A model generated the notes under the pieces. The model was given only the letters and a program-made list of their open reading frames with translations, had not been told where the DNA came from and searched no databases. Both the position numbers and the translations under genes were made by a program. Positions 21,387 through 31,889 of a stretch of DNA of 64,000 bases are shown here, piece by piece. Source of the stretch: Corythucha ciliata (taxonomy: Eukaryota; Arthropoda; Insecta; Hemiptera; Tingidae). Position 1 is the stretch's first letter, and each line of letters opens with the position of its first letter. Location of the stretch: contig CM075937.1 in NCBI GenBank assembly GCA_038030265.1, forward strand, positions 2,294,001 through 2,358,000, in the 5' to 3' direction.

Positions 21387-22436
21387 TTACAGCAATCTGT
21401 CCATGATCAGATCTACCAACGAACTAGCTCTATGCACGAAGTGGTTCAATTCGGTGTAGAGCTGTTCTTCCCTAGCGTTTCGGGCTCTCTCTATTTCGCG
21501 GAGCTCAGCCACAAAGTTTTCTAGCACCGAGTCTGCAAAATAGATAACAATTTATTATGTAAAAAAGTTGGCTAAGGAAATGAATGGCTACGTCACCTGC
21601 TCTGGTTGCCCTTTGCCTCCCCCTCTGTCGACCAGACGACCTATGGCTACTCTAAAAATCACATAAATAAGAATTGTTTCTCCTTTGAGCGACAAGAGAA
21701 TTACGTACTCCTGGCAATATTCGCCGCCGAGGAGTCTGCGAGGACGGAGAATTATTAGCTTCACCAATTATTTCACTAAGTATCAGTGGCCCTGGGCTCG
21801 GTGGTAAAGCCGGAAGTCGCGACGTAGATGGCTCAGGTAATGGCAAGTCGCCATGAACTTCAGATGCCTCTTCGATTTGCATATCGACAAGAACCGCTTC
21901 CTGATTTGTTGTTAGCATTTATTTCCACTTCACACAAGGCGAACGACCAAATTAACAAACTGACGGATAATTGTAGAGGCCCACCAGTTACCGGGACACC
22001 ACATTCCGGTGCTCTGTGTCCGTCTACACAAATTTCGCCTATGAGGCCCATTATTTTGGCATCAAGAGGCGAGAGTTCTCCTCCTCTTGGCCCCGATCCG
22101 GTCCCTGTGTCGTACTTTCGGATATTGGCAGCCTTTTCTTTCGCCGAGCGCTTCATATCCGACCATGTCTGGATAACCAAATGAAATAAGTTACTAGGTC
22201 AAAGTAAAAACAGTAATAATAACTTTTCTCCAATCGGCGACAGATTTGCCCTTGGGGCCGTCAGGGCAACTCTCCAAAAGATCTTTCAGTTCCTGCCATT
22301 TTACTCTTTGGTGATGTGCCGTGAACGAAGGTGTGATTTTTCCTGAGTTCAAGGCGGGATTGTTCATCATGAAATCAACAAGAATTTCTTTTTGATTCTG
22401 GGTGACTTTCTTCTGAATTTTTCTTGTTGGCTGATC
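21387..22436 (-). CDS. Harbinger accessory Myb/SANT-like protein
   Basis: Five minus-strand exons in phase: 22436-22224, 22168-21992, 21900-21709, 21651-21597, 21532-21387 (stop TAA at 21387-21389). The first two encode a zeste-type Myb/SANT-like domain: ILVDFMMNNPAL, WQELKDLLES, KSVADWRKTWSDMKRSAKEK and TGTGSGPRGGELSPLD. Then follow a Pro/Ser-rich linker, an Arg-rich segment (RSSGRQRGRQRATR) and a C-terminal helix. In PIF/Harbinger elements this second protein binds DNA and carries the transposase into the nucleus. The frame is open throughout. The first exon with the ATG was not identified upstream of 22436, so the 5' end is incomplete. Confidence 0.82.
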
Positions 22437-24130
22437 CTAAATAATTCATACGTAACGAATATGAAATATTCACGAGGCACTGGTTCCAATCACCAAACAA
22501 CAACAATCAAAACAACCAAGGACATGCAGGAGAAAACAAAACATGCTCATGCAAATGTCATGCAAATAATCATGAATGGGATAATTTTGATTTTCACCGA
22601 TGCCACCAGTTTTTGTCTCATGAGATATCGTCACGCTACGTGGATACGTAAAGAACTTGATAGGTCAAGTTCTTGTTCAGAATGGCGAGATGAAAAGTGG
22701 CGGAACATCGGTGAGTTCAAAAGGACATCTTCCCAACATGCGTAATATTTTTGCGAGGCTCGAGCCATTGTGACACCGTTTAAAAGTAGCTAATAGACTG
22801 CGCCATTCAGGTCATAAAACGTATAAATACACAATAAATCCCATCACCTCTTGACACAATTACCATTTTCGGTGCCGAAAACTATACGAAGTCGGTGTCT
22901 TGAATTACAAAGAATCCCTACAGAAATTTTAATGAGGCATTAATTGAGTGATACGTAATGCGCGAGCTGCTGCTTAGTTAACGCCTGTGACAATTGCAAT
23001 TAGGCATGCGTGGGCAAATCGGCGACCCTTCACAATTTCCCAACTCATAAGGAAATTATTCTGCGTGAAATTTCACTCTGATCCAAACTCTTGCAAGTAA
23101 CAAGGGCATGATTAACTTCAAGTTTCACACAAAATAAGACCCTCTCTCTCTTAATTCTTTGACGTGTACAATACGTTGTGAGGATACCGTGCAACCAAAC
23201 AAAATGTAATCTCTCGATGGGTTCGTGGTCTCCCAAGACGCATGCATGAAAGGGGCTTAGGGCCGCCGCATATTTAGCCCACGCGTGGGTCATCCAAGTT
23301 AAAAGACAGTTGAAAATGGAAAGACTTTTAACTATTTTTTGAGCTTGGGTGACCCACGCGTGGGCTCAATTTGCGGCGGGCCCCATTTCACAAGCTCCGT
23401 GCTATGCGTCTGTGGCGTCTATGCAATCTAACAGGTTTGGGAACCAATGACTCTCAATGATTAAAGTTGTTGCAAAAATCACAAATCATTTGAAATTTCT
23501 CAAAAAGCAAGGCACTTAAGCGACTCTCCATATTACTTACACTACTTCTCATAAAACACTGCAAAGTAGCCGAGGTAAAAATAATTTGCTCAAGCGTGCA
23601 ATATTCCCCAAATATTCGGAAATTAAGGCCCATATTCACCAACAAAATTGATCTCCTTTAAATTTGATCGTGTTTATAAGTTGACAAGTTTCTAATCGAC
23701 CCTGAGGGCCCAAATTTCCAGATGCGGTTCTGGGAACATGTGTTTAGAAATTTAATTGAAATTTACCACTTCTTTCGGCCCATAAGAAACTTGTCGATCT
23801 ACAGTTGCCCATAATGACCCATATGAATTCCGATAAAGTGTTTGCACTGTAATCGTGATTAGTTGTTGATCGGGGTTTAAGAAGTTGGTGAAGTCGGGCC
23901 TAAATGAACAGCATACACACTTAAACCATTGATTATAGGATGAATGATTGAAATATTTCATGGCAGTATAATCAAATGCGTTATTAATAATTATAATTTA
24001 CACTGTTAGCTTACCTTTTAGGAACAAAAACTTAATTCCAATTTCCAAGACACAGACAGAGACGCTCCAAAATAAAAACATTGAAAGGAAATCATAACCT
24101 TATCTTCAGAAACCTTCACATTTCCTGACG
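22437..24130. other. Noncoding right part of Harbinger 1
   Basis: AT-rich sequence without recognised coding motifs apart from the MITE at 23258-23384. A stretch starting GGCCCATATTCACCAA near 23630 may be another short element. Confidence 0.5.
23258..23384. mobile_element. MITE with AGCCCACGCGTGGGT inverted ends
   Basis: Left GGGCCGCCGCA with AGCCCACGCGTGGGTCA is repeated inverted as TGACCCACGCGTGGGCT with TGCGGCGGGCCCC, around a spacer of about 50 bp. The inner part is itself palindromic (CCCACGCGTGGG). It lies inside Harbinger 1. Confidence 0.75.
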
Positions 24131-24287
24131 GGAACCCCACTTGGATACCGCCACGCACTTCTTGAATCCCACTCGCAGGGCGTGTCATTATCCCGCGACT
24201 TCGTACTACCATTCGTTCCCGCCGGGTGTGATTCTCTAGCGGCGTGTGATGGATCCCTCTACATAATCCCGACCGTTCGTACTAAGG

Positions 24288-25075
24288 CTCCAGGTATCCC
24301 GTGATGGGAGAAAAATTTGATAAGAGCTTTGACAGCTTCGATACTGGAGGATGAAGTTACGGAATAGGCTTGGGCGTATCTGGAAAATTCGTCGATGATG
24401 GTTAAAAATTTTGATCCGTCTAGTGTTAGTTTATCAATGTGTAAGATTTCGAAGGGCCTTCAGGCTGTGGGTGTGACGTTGTATTTGATTTTTAGCGGTC
24501 GTCTGTCGTATTTGCAGGTTAGACAGATCTCGCATTGGTTAATGAAGTCTTGAATGGTTTTCTTCTGATTTGGCCAAAAATACATGCGCTTAATTTTCAA
24601 GTAAGTTTCGGTTATACCTCTGTGGTTAGTTTTACTAACGTGATAATTTCGTATAATTTCATGAATTTCTTCTTCTTCAAGGACGTCAATTAATTTTTCG
24701 GTGCACTTGGTAAGATCTATTTCTGATGTTTTGAAATTTTTGACCATTAATTGTGTGAATTTTTCATAAACGTCATTCTCAAAATATATGGAGTATTTAA
24801 CTTTCGGGGTGACATATTCCTTGACAAAGCTAACTAAGTCTTTTTCAAAATCATTTACGGATAGTTCTACTAAGATTCGCGTTTTAGAGTTAAATAGCTT
24901 GATTATTTTTGGTTTTCGGGGGTTGCCTTGAACGGTATTAATAATTATCTGATTATTCCCATGATTTACTGGGCTTTCGGAAATAGGGATGGAAAGAATA
25001 GTATTTCCGTCTGCATTGGAATGTACTGTTGCTCCTGAGTCACTAGTTTCATAGAGATTTACTTGTAAAGATTGA
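24288..25075 (-). pseudogene. Pol fragment: pre-integrase region and integrase upstream half
   Basis: One open minus-strand frame of about 260 codons. It holds a pre-integrase linker like that of errantivirus pol (PISESPVNHGNNQIIIN), a zinc-binding HHCC region (NYHVSKTNHRGITETYLK, then NQCEICLTCKYDR near 24530) and the first core block KFLTIIDEFSRYAQAY (catalytic Asp, near 24390). It breaks at HHGIP next to the Harbinger end and resumes at 19095. The RT and RNase H upstream are not recognisable beyond 25075. Confidence 0.85.
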
Positions 25076-26063
25076 TTTCAATTTCGAGCACACAGCACAC
25101 ATTTAAAGGAAAAATTAGACGACGTTGAATACATCCTGACAAAATTAGCGTTAGCGAAAAATTGCAAATTGTTGGTTTAGAGACATAAGCCTTGTTCGAA
25201 ATCCAGCATGTATTCCTTCTTAACGAGAAATTGTAGAAAATGCTAAATGGAAAATGGGGAATAGCTAGCGCAAAGGAGCAGTCGATCGTTTTCTTCCTGT
25301 AGAGGTCTATGGATGACGTCAATTCCCAACCTCGTCCTAGTAGGGCAAGAGGGGAGCTGCGCCACCTCTACATAGCTCTACCACCTTGCGTTCAACTCAT
25401 CAACGAAATCCCTCTGATAAGGAGTTGTTCGTTTAGTTCTCCGGTAACCAACTTAACTGCTAAACGGACTGTGCCTCTGGTGAGAGCTAAGTTGTTGCTA
25501 CCATCGGCAATGTTTTGACAGCTTTGATAAACAGTGATATCTTTTCCTGATTGCCCCGTTAACCCGTTCATTTAAGTTCTACATTGGAAGCTTGCTGAGT
25601 TGCTCCAAATGCGTTTTCTATCAATAACTCAGTCTTGATGGCTTGGTAGGCATCAAAATTACGTAAAATGGAACTTAAGTGACTACGCTGGGGGACTATC
25701 GAAGGAAGGATCGCCGTCGTTATCTTAAAAAAATGAAAAAAGATCGGTGCCGGTCCTTGCTCGTGAGTTGACAACACACGACATTTGACATCTTGTCATC
25801 AAAAAAAATCGGGCAACTTATTTCAATCAAAGCGTCCTTTCTAGTACAAAGATTCATTAGTGGTAATTTGACGGACGCTCGTCATTTCCCGGCCATGTCG
25901 AGCTTGGGTATTGTAAATTACCTCGTGGACGCGGTGAGTGCATTCACACAAGAGGAATTTCTTGAGATTATAAGTAACTCGAACCGCAACACGTCGAAAG
26001 AAGTGGCTTAGTTAGTACTTCAGGAGTTCGGATTGCCGGAGACAAGGGCGTTGTGATGACAAG
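25076..26063. other. Unassigned sequence with weak retroelement traces
   Basis: Minus-strand frames at 25777-25568 and about 25573-25400 (MNGLTGQSGKDITVYQ start) have the feel of a gag-to-protease region, but lack a clear DTG or DSG triad. A plus-strand frame of 72 codons at 25793-26011 has no recognised motif. It may be the upstream part of the provirus or another element. Confidence 0.3.
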
Positions 26064-26563
26064 NNNNNNNNNNNNNNNNNNNNNNNNNNNNNNNNNNNNN
26101 NNNNNNNNNNNNNNNNNNNNNNNNNNNNNNNNNNNNNNNNNNNNNNNNNNNNNNNNNNNNNNNNNNNNNNNNNNNNNNNNNNNNNNNNNNNNNNNNNNNN
26201 NNNNNNNNNNNNNNNNNNNNNNNNNNNNNNNNNNNNNNNNNNNNNNNNNNNNNNNNNNNNNNNNNNNNNNNNNNNNNNNNNNNNNNNNNNNNNNNNNNNN
26301 NNNNNNNNNNNNNNNNNNNNNNNNNNNNNNNNNNNNNNNNNNNNNNNNNNNNNNNNNNNNNNNNNNNNNNNNNNNNNNNNNNNNNNNNNNNNNNNNNNNN
26401 NNNNNNNNNNNNNNNNNNNNNNNNNNNNNNNNNNNNNNNNNNNNNNNNNNNNNNNNNNNNNNNNNNNNNNNNNNNNNNNNNNNNNNNNNNNNNNNNNNNN
26501 NNNNNNNNNNNNNNNNNNNNNNNNNNNNNNNNNNNNNNNNNNNNNNNNNNNNNNNNNNNNNNN
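26064..26563. other. Assembly gap (500 N)
   Basis: A second 500-base placeholder. The right-hand repeat (26564-26998) starts directly at its edge, so a repeat may have broken the assembly. Confidence 0.98.
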
Positions 26564-26998
26564 ATTGGAGCCGTCACCTAGCTATCATCGCAGGTTACCA
26601 CATAACACTTTACCAGTTCCTCTATCGCCCCAATGAGCTCAGTAGCATTCTCCCCGAGTCTATCCCTCGTCCGTTGACTTTTTTTTCTTGGACTTCTCGT
26701 TAGTATTGAACCTTTAGTGTAGGTGACATATTTTTATTCACTTAGTTTTCCAAGACCTGTGCTACAGTGATCTTGTATAATTTTACTTTTTTAAAAAACA
26801 CCTTCCTAGGCAGGGGTGTAGCCATCCCTTGACCAAGGGGGTGGGCAGAATATGTGTTGGGCGCCATAAATCGTCAAATTCTTCCCCGGAAACTAAGTTT
26901 TCACAAAAAAGGGTCGTAATCCATCAAAAACTAACATCTTCGTTCGGAAATTATCTGTTTTAGCCTTCTATTCCTGATTTTCTATCCATAACCAGACA
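26564..26998 (+). repeat. Dispersed repeat R1, copy 1
   Basis: From ATTGGAGCCGTCACCTAGC to CAGACAATTCT this matches 33866-34291 with small indels over about 430 bp. It includes a segment GGGTGTAGCCATCCCTTGACC. It abuts the gap on the left and a LINE fragment on the right. It is noncoding and may be a nonautonomous element. Confidence 0.8.
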
Positions 26999-27720
26999 AT
27001 TCTGAGTGAGGTTAATTTGGGAATCCGGGAGGAGCCATGGGAGAAAAGGACTTACCATGGTTGGTTGGAGGGTATCAAGTTCCATTCCGAGTCGCGTTAT
27101 CAGTTCTTTAGCTCGAACAGGGAAAGGCCGCGTGCGTGTGTACATAAATTCATAATCTCTCCACGAGTTGTTTGAGAAATTTAGGTCGTACAGGAAATGT
27201 TGGGGTCGAGTTTGAAGGGTGATAAAACGGTTGATTGTCACAAGATCTCGTCTAAGATGTGGAGGAAGTTGCTGGGATAATGCATAAAGGGTCTCGCACG
27301 GGGTTGTGCGAAAGGCACCAAGGATAATTCGCAGACCTTGATTGTATATTCGGTCCAGGGGACTGAGCCAAGTGCGGCGGATGGAGCCGTATACAGTATA
27401 GCCATATTCGATTTTTGAGTAGAGTAGGGCGTTAAATATTTTCAACAATTGTGACGGGTCAGCACCCCAGGAATGGTTCGATAAAATTCTCAGAAGATGG
27501 AGGTCTCTGTGACAGCGGGTGGTCAAGTATGAAATATGAGGTTTCCAGCGGAGTTGGTGGTCAAAGAGAATCCCTAGGAATTTGTGAGTTTCTACGTATC
27601 GAATAGGGGAGTTATCCAAGGTAAATTGTAAAGGAGTGTGATCGTGACGGAGTCGGCAGAAGTGTATGGCAACAGTCTTTTCAGCAGAGAAACTAAGTCC
27701 CCGATTGGAAGGTTTTGGTT
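26960..27720 (-). pseudogene. LINE RT C-terminal fragment
   Basis: The minus strand reads GLSFSAEKTVAIHFCRL (near 27700), THKFLGILFDHQLRWKPH (near 27580), then the thumb region WGADPSQLLKIFNALLYSKI and GAFRTTPCETLYALSQQLP. It ends near 26995 before RNase H. It resembles copies A and B (same FLGxxxDxQLRWK and GAxRTTP blocks) but is a distinct family. At 27720 it joins abruptly to unrelated sequence, then to an ORF1 start at 28149, as if the middle of an element had been deleted. Confidence 0.85.
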
Positions 27721-27828
27721 AAATATCTGAGTTCATCCGCGTGGTAATGTACACCTCGAATATTCCATTGAAAAAAGCAATTCAAGTGGTTAGAGACGGA
27801 TGTGTTTGCTCGTGTTGTCGTCATGGTG

Positions 27829-28149
27829 TTAGCCGTCCGGAGGGTCATCGATGATCATCACCGAGCCTCTAGGTTTGCCTTTAGGCCAACCCTTCTTTTT
27901 CTTTTTCGTCACTGTCGTGAAGGGTGTACTTTCAGAGCCACTAACGTATGTTTTATCAGTGTCCCCTGTTTCCGATCCACTGGATAGTGGCTCCGTTGCA
28001 CTAGCCATTGGCTCCGGAGTAGTTAGGGGCACTGTGTTTCGGGGTGTGCGGGTTCGTTGAGGTTTTGGTAGTCGATCCCTTGTTGGGTCAGGTACCCAGG
28101 CAGCAGAGGAACGTTCGGAAAACATTCGGCGAATGTTAGTACATAGCAC
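27829..28149 (-). pseudogene. LINE ORF1 N-terminal fragment
   Basis: The minus-strand frame begins near 28149 and carries Pro/Thr/Ser-rich sequence, TDKTYVSGSESTPF, then a basic block VTKKKKKGWPKGKPRGS before a stop at 27829. Such basic, low-complexity starts are typical of I/Jockey ORF1 proteins. With the RT fragment just downstream in the same orientation, it could be the other end of one internally deleted element. Confidence 0.55.
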
Positions 28150-28164
28150 AAAAAGAATGTTCCC

Positions 28165-28270
28165 GTTGTGTTATAATGTCGTACAAAACAAACGTACATA
28201 GAATGTTCGGATTACGTTCGACGAATGTTATCCTCTAACATTAGAATAATATTCGGAGAACAATCAACTA
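28165..28270. repeat. GTTCG-rich short repeats
   Basis: Words such as GAATGTTCGGATTACGTTCG, AACATTCGGCGAATGTT and GAACGTTCGG recur in both orientations. The function is unclear; it may be part of a MITE. Confidence 0.4.
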
Positions 28271-28429
28271 ACCATAGAGGAACAACTCCCCTCCCCCTCC
28301 CCTCACCATCTAGGGCGCAGTATTCGTGATTTGCCATGAAAGGGGAGGGAAAATGCAGCAAAATCAGCACAAAAACAATAATACAATAACATTACAAATA
28401 AAATGTGTATTTCAAAAAAGGAAGAATAT

Positions 28430-28710
28430 TTCTAAACGGTTACTGCAATTATTCACAACATGTATACAGCGTAGTGCTGTTATTCGAAATAATACAGGTT
28501 ACTGTAATTATTTAAAATAAATACAGGTTATCGAAATTATTTACAAAAATACAGGTTATTGCACTTATTTGAAAGAAAAACAGGCTATCGCAATTACTTA
28601 CAAAAATACACGTTATTGCAATTATTTACACACACGATCTCAAAAAGACAAGTTATTGCTATTATTCACAAAAATACAGGTTATTTCAATTATTCAAAAA
28701 AAAAGTCAGC
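28430..28710 (+). repeat. About 30-bp minisatellite
   Basis: Nine or so degenerate units of the type ACAGGTTATTGCAATTATTT followed by ACAAAAAT. Confidence 0.8.
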
Positions 28711-28799
28711 GTGTAACAAATCATTTGCCAAAATAATAATAAAACAAAATAAAAAAATGAAAATAGACATTTAAAAGACATGCCAATATTAATTGTATA

Positions 28800-29604
28800 T
28801 TATATCACAGCGTGAGATGCCCTAAATGGCGAAAACCGAAGATATTCTGAAGCTCGTTTGTCTATTGCACTCCCGTCTGCTTTTTCATGGCAGAGAAGAA
28901 CCGCACCTGAAGAAGTAAAACAAAATGCGATCGCATTAATTCACGAATATGGCAGGGAAAATATTTTCTGTCGATTACTTTTAATTGCGTTGAAGAGTCT
29001 GGAGTTACAAAATGGCCGCTTTGCTTCGAGTCCTCTCTTTTTTTTCCCCCGAAAACTGAAGAGAGCGGCCACCTGCCTAGTTAAGGCCTTTCTCAAAATA
29101 TTATTGCAGCAGATGTCTACTGTGCTCCCTCCTTCGTGGGAAAGTTTTTTCGCCTGTAAAAACCAATTAATGAGTTTCTTATAATAACAAAGTCTACACT
29201 GATGACATTGTCAAATTACCAAATATTCTTCATTTTGAGGCAATTTCAGGCATTCCTCCATTGCTTCAAAATCTGTAATTGAAGAGAGTGGGAGAGATGG
29301 CATGTTTTGGGGGTGAGAAACATTAAGGCCCTTGTTTCTCAAGCGTTGGAGTATCTCCTCTAGCATACTGCTATGACTTTTTAACACGTCAGCCATCGCA
29401 TGCTGCGTTCTGAACATTTTCCTGAGGAGATCTGCATTGAAAAACAAATTTAAAATTCGGGAATAATATAATTTTTCAGGAATTACCGTCGTTAAGCACG
29501 TTTGTCGGACTGGAAATTACACGTGACGAAGCTACCTCGTTTGACGACTGTAAAGATGGCGGTGCATCACACAGGTCTTGACAACGGTTGGACCCCCCCC
29601 CCAC
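28800..29604 (-). CDS. DUF4806 domain protein, four exons
   Basis: Minus-strand exons 29604(?)-29487, 29431-29220, 29153-28979 and 28906-28800 (stop TAA at 28800-28802) join in phase with GT-AG introns of 55-72 nt. Exon 2 encodes MFRTQHAMADVLKSHSSM, a helical lead-in, then MPSLPLSSITDFEAMEECLK. Exons 2-4 continue with LAKKLSHEGGSTVDICC, ILRKALTRQVAALFSFRGKK and SAVLLCHEKADGSAIDKRAS. The order (lead-in helix, LPL..DFE block, GG..D..C.N..LRKAL, F.G.K) matches DUF4806 proteins, which are common in arthropods, often near transposons, and of unknown function. No lesion was seen from 29500 on. The 5' end is uncertain because the first exon runs into a G10 tract. It could be a domesticated or transposon-borne gene. 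Confidence 0.7.
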
Positions 29605-29699
29605 CTTAAAAAAATCGTCGAAAATACGTCAGATCAAATTTGAAATTAAATAAATAAATAAATACAAAAAAACACAAGGAGAAAATCTCCAAGTTTAAG

Positions 29700-30240
29700 A
29701 GGCCTAGCCTAATACTGATGTTTTGCCTCAAAAATTTTGCCGAGAGGCGTTTACCTCGAAAACCAGACTTTTGCCTTAAAAATGGGGCTTCAACTTCAAA
29801 ACCGCCTAGCACAGCAAAACGAACCAATCTGAGCTCGACTCTCAAAAACCACCTGTTGTGCTCTAGTCTAAAAAACCACCTGTTGACTCGTTCACGAAAA
29901 TCACCTGTTGAGATCGACTCAAACCAACTGGTTTACGTGGGGGAAACCCCCGTTGGAGGCTTATAACTGGTTCTTGAGGGATAAAAACCTTGATTTTCAA
30001 GTTTTGACCTATAAGACCAAATTTCGAAGTGAATTGCAAGTTATGCTCAGTTTTCGTGACAAAAAACTTCGTTTTCTGGCCAAAATGCTCAGTTTCTAGA
30101 CCAAATGCTCATTTTTCGTGGCCAAGTGATCAGTTTATTGCCTAAATGATGCTTGGTAGCCCAATGCTCATTTTGGTGGCTAAATGCTCAGTTTCGTGGC
30201 CAAATGCTCAGTTTTAGGGTCATATGCTCACTTCAGATTC
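29700..30240 (+). repeat. Degenerate minisatellite
   Basis: Units like CACCTGTTGACTCGTTCAC and, further on, GTGGCCAAATGCTCAGTTTT repeat about every 21-30 bp with heavy drift. No gene is recognised. Confidence 0.7.
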
Positions 30241-30429
30241 CAACCGGTTGCGGCCAAAATAGTCCGGGGCGGGGGGCTGGAAACCCCCTCATTTTTAACC
30301 TCAAAAACTACGTTATAACCTATAAAAAATCCGATTTCACGACGACGTTTTCCTCTGGTCAACATAGTTTGGGCACCATGAAACAGATCAAGCTGGAAAA
30401 AGGAGACTTTAAGAGTCCTGAAGCAAGCA

Positions 30430-30960
30430 AGGGTACTGGTAGTCAGCGTGATGGAAGGGGTTGTGAATAAAGTAGGGGAGGAGGGGGCAGGGGTAGAAGT
30501 AATCGCTGCAGGAGTAGTTGTGAACAGGGGAGGGGTAGGGCGTGAACTTCCTGTTGGGATAGGAACTGTGGATCTCGCAATAGAAGCGTAGTTAACATCA
30601 GGTAGCCGTCGACTTTTACTTTGAGCAAGAGCTCTAGCTTCTTTGAAGGGCATATTCTGGGTGATTTTGAGTGCTATAACGTCTTTTTCGATGCGGTATT
30701 TGGGACAGCTTTCAGTGCGAGAGCTACTGAAATGATTTGCAGAGCAGTTGACGCAGGTGGGTGGGTCAGCACAGCGGTGATTCTCATAAAAGGGAAGGCC
30801 GCAGTGACACAGACGTTGAGTTGTTCGGCAGTGTGACCGAATCTTTGGCACTGAAAACAGCGCATTGGATCTGGAATATACGGGCACACCTGGAGTCGAT
30901 GAAAGGCGGCTTTAATGATTGTTGGCTCTTCTGGATTATCCGCGCTTGACATCACGTTTT
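30430..30960 (-). pseudogene. LINE ORF1 (Gag) zinc-knuckle fragment
   Basis: The minus strand reads VCPYIPDPMRCFQCQRFGH (near 30880), then after a frameshift near 30815 CHCGLPFYENHRC and CVNCSANHFSSSRTESC. That makes three CCHC-type knuckles, followed by KYRIEKDVIALKITQNMPF and a Pro/Thr-rich tail. This is the standard C-terminal half of I/Jockey ORF1, the RNA-binding partner of the RT protein. It may belong with the ORF1 start at 27829-28149. It has one frameshift and no ORF2 behind it. Confidence 0.85.
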
Positions 30961-31084
30961 GCTCTACAAATCTATAGCTCCCAATTTCGAATGGTCAGTG
31001 CACCAGGATCCGCTGGGATCAGATCATTTTTACCAATATTAATGTACATTACATTGCAAATGGAACGCACCCCAAAATCCTGTC

Positions 31085-31305
31085 GAAAATAGGGATGGAA
31101 TTTCGGGAAAGCGATTTGGGAAGAATTTCGAAGCATATTGCAGGAAAAGCAATCTGGGGCACCTGAACTCACATACGACGAGTTTTACGTGTAGCTGGCG
31201 ATAAATCAATCCCAAAATCCTCGTCAAAAACTAAACGTAAGGATAACGTTTGGTGGGACGAAAATTGTAAGCTAGCAGCCAGGAACAGAAGAGAAAAAAA
31301 AAAAA
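31085..31305 (+). pseudogene. LINE linker fragment between endonuclease and RT
   Basis: The plus strand reads DWEEFRSILQEKQSGAP, then after a frameshift near 31193 VAGDKSIPKSSSKTKRK and DNVWWDENCKLAARNRREK. The IP..........WWDEEC...R pattern marks the stretch between endonuclease and RT in I/Jockey/CR1-type LINEs. It ends in an A run (about 31293-31317). Confidence 0.6.
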
Positions 31306-31319
31306 AAAAAAAAAAAATG

Positions 31320-31690
31320 TTGGGAGGGTGACGAGATCCAGAGTGCTCGTAAAAAAATCCAATTTTTTGATTCTTGAAGAGGGCGGAACATCATCTGCCA
31401 GAACGACGTAACTTATAAATAAGCGATTTATTTCGTCGATTGAGTCGGATTTCTGGAGTATCAGTATCAGTACCCGCCCCCCTCCATGGTAGATCCTAAA
31501 GACCACCGTGTTCATTCCTGAAAACCCGATGACTGACGAAGACTGTCAAAGACCGCAGAAAATCCTTGATGGCCACTTTTCGGCGACAACAATGAGTGAA
31601 CGATGATTGCCGAATATTCCGAAGAGTGCGAAACCTTGAAGAACGGCATTTAGTCGTTATCGCTAATAATGCCCTTCTGTGACTAACAAT
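31320..31690. other. No gene recognised
   Basis: Noncoding sequence between the LINE linker and a MITE. Confidence 0.5.
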
Positions 31691-31693
31691 AAG

Positions 31694-31885
31694 GCCCTGC
31701 GCACACTAGGCGAAAAAATAAGACTTGACGCGCGGATCAGCGTCCGACTCGTGCAGTAAAAACACGTAGAACTCTATGGGGGCCTTTCACATTGGACGCG
31801 TAGTACGCGAGAGTCGTCTCTTCCCCGAGATAAAAGACGCCGACTCGCGCTTCGGCGTCTTTTTTCTCCTAGTGTGCGCGGGGTC
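31694..31885. mobile_element. MITE with GCGCACACTAGG ends
   Basis: GCCCTGCGCACACTAGG at the left and CCTAGTGTGCGCGGGGTC at the right form imperfect inverted ends of a 192-bp element, flanked by TAAG on both sides (31690-31693 and 31886-31889). Confidence 0.75.
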
Positions 31886-31889
31886 TAAG

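Larger units (their letters stand above)
19096..24287. mobile_element. PIF/Harbinger DNA transposon 1 (5.2 kb)
   Basis: The inverted ends begin TTAGTACGAACGGTCGGGAT at 19096 and end with the complement at about 24287. Match extends about 35 bp with one mismatch. Inside are a plus-strand transposase gene and a convergent minus-strand Myb/SANT-like gene, the standard two-gene Harbinger layout. Subterminal stretches at both ends (19120-19330 and 24130-24260) are rich in CGGGAT/ATCCCG words that may be transposase-binding sites. The element splits the integrase of the provirus. The flanking bases themselves form a palindrome (GGAGCC/GGCTCC), so the exact 3-bp duplication is unclear. Confidence 0.85.

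Noticed and set aside
26020..26703. Open frames across the second gap
   Set aside because: Same artefact; the translated part is unknown bases.
27120..27600. RNase H after the RT fragment
   Set aside because: The reading ends near 26995 in a noncoding repeat; no TDGS or later blocks.
28165..28270. Heat-shock element cluster
   Set aside because: GAA/TTC spacing is irregular and does not keep the 5-base period needed.
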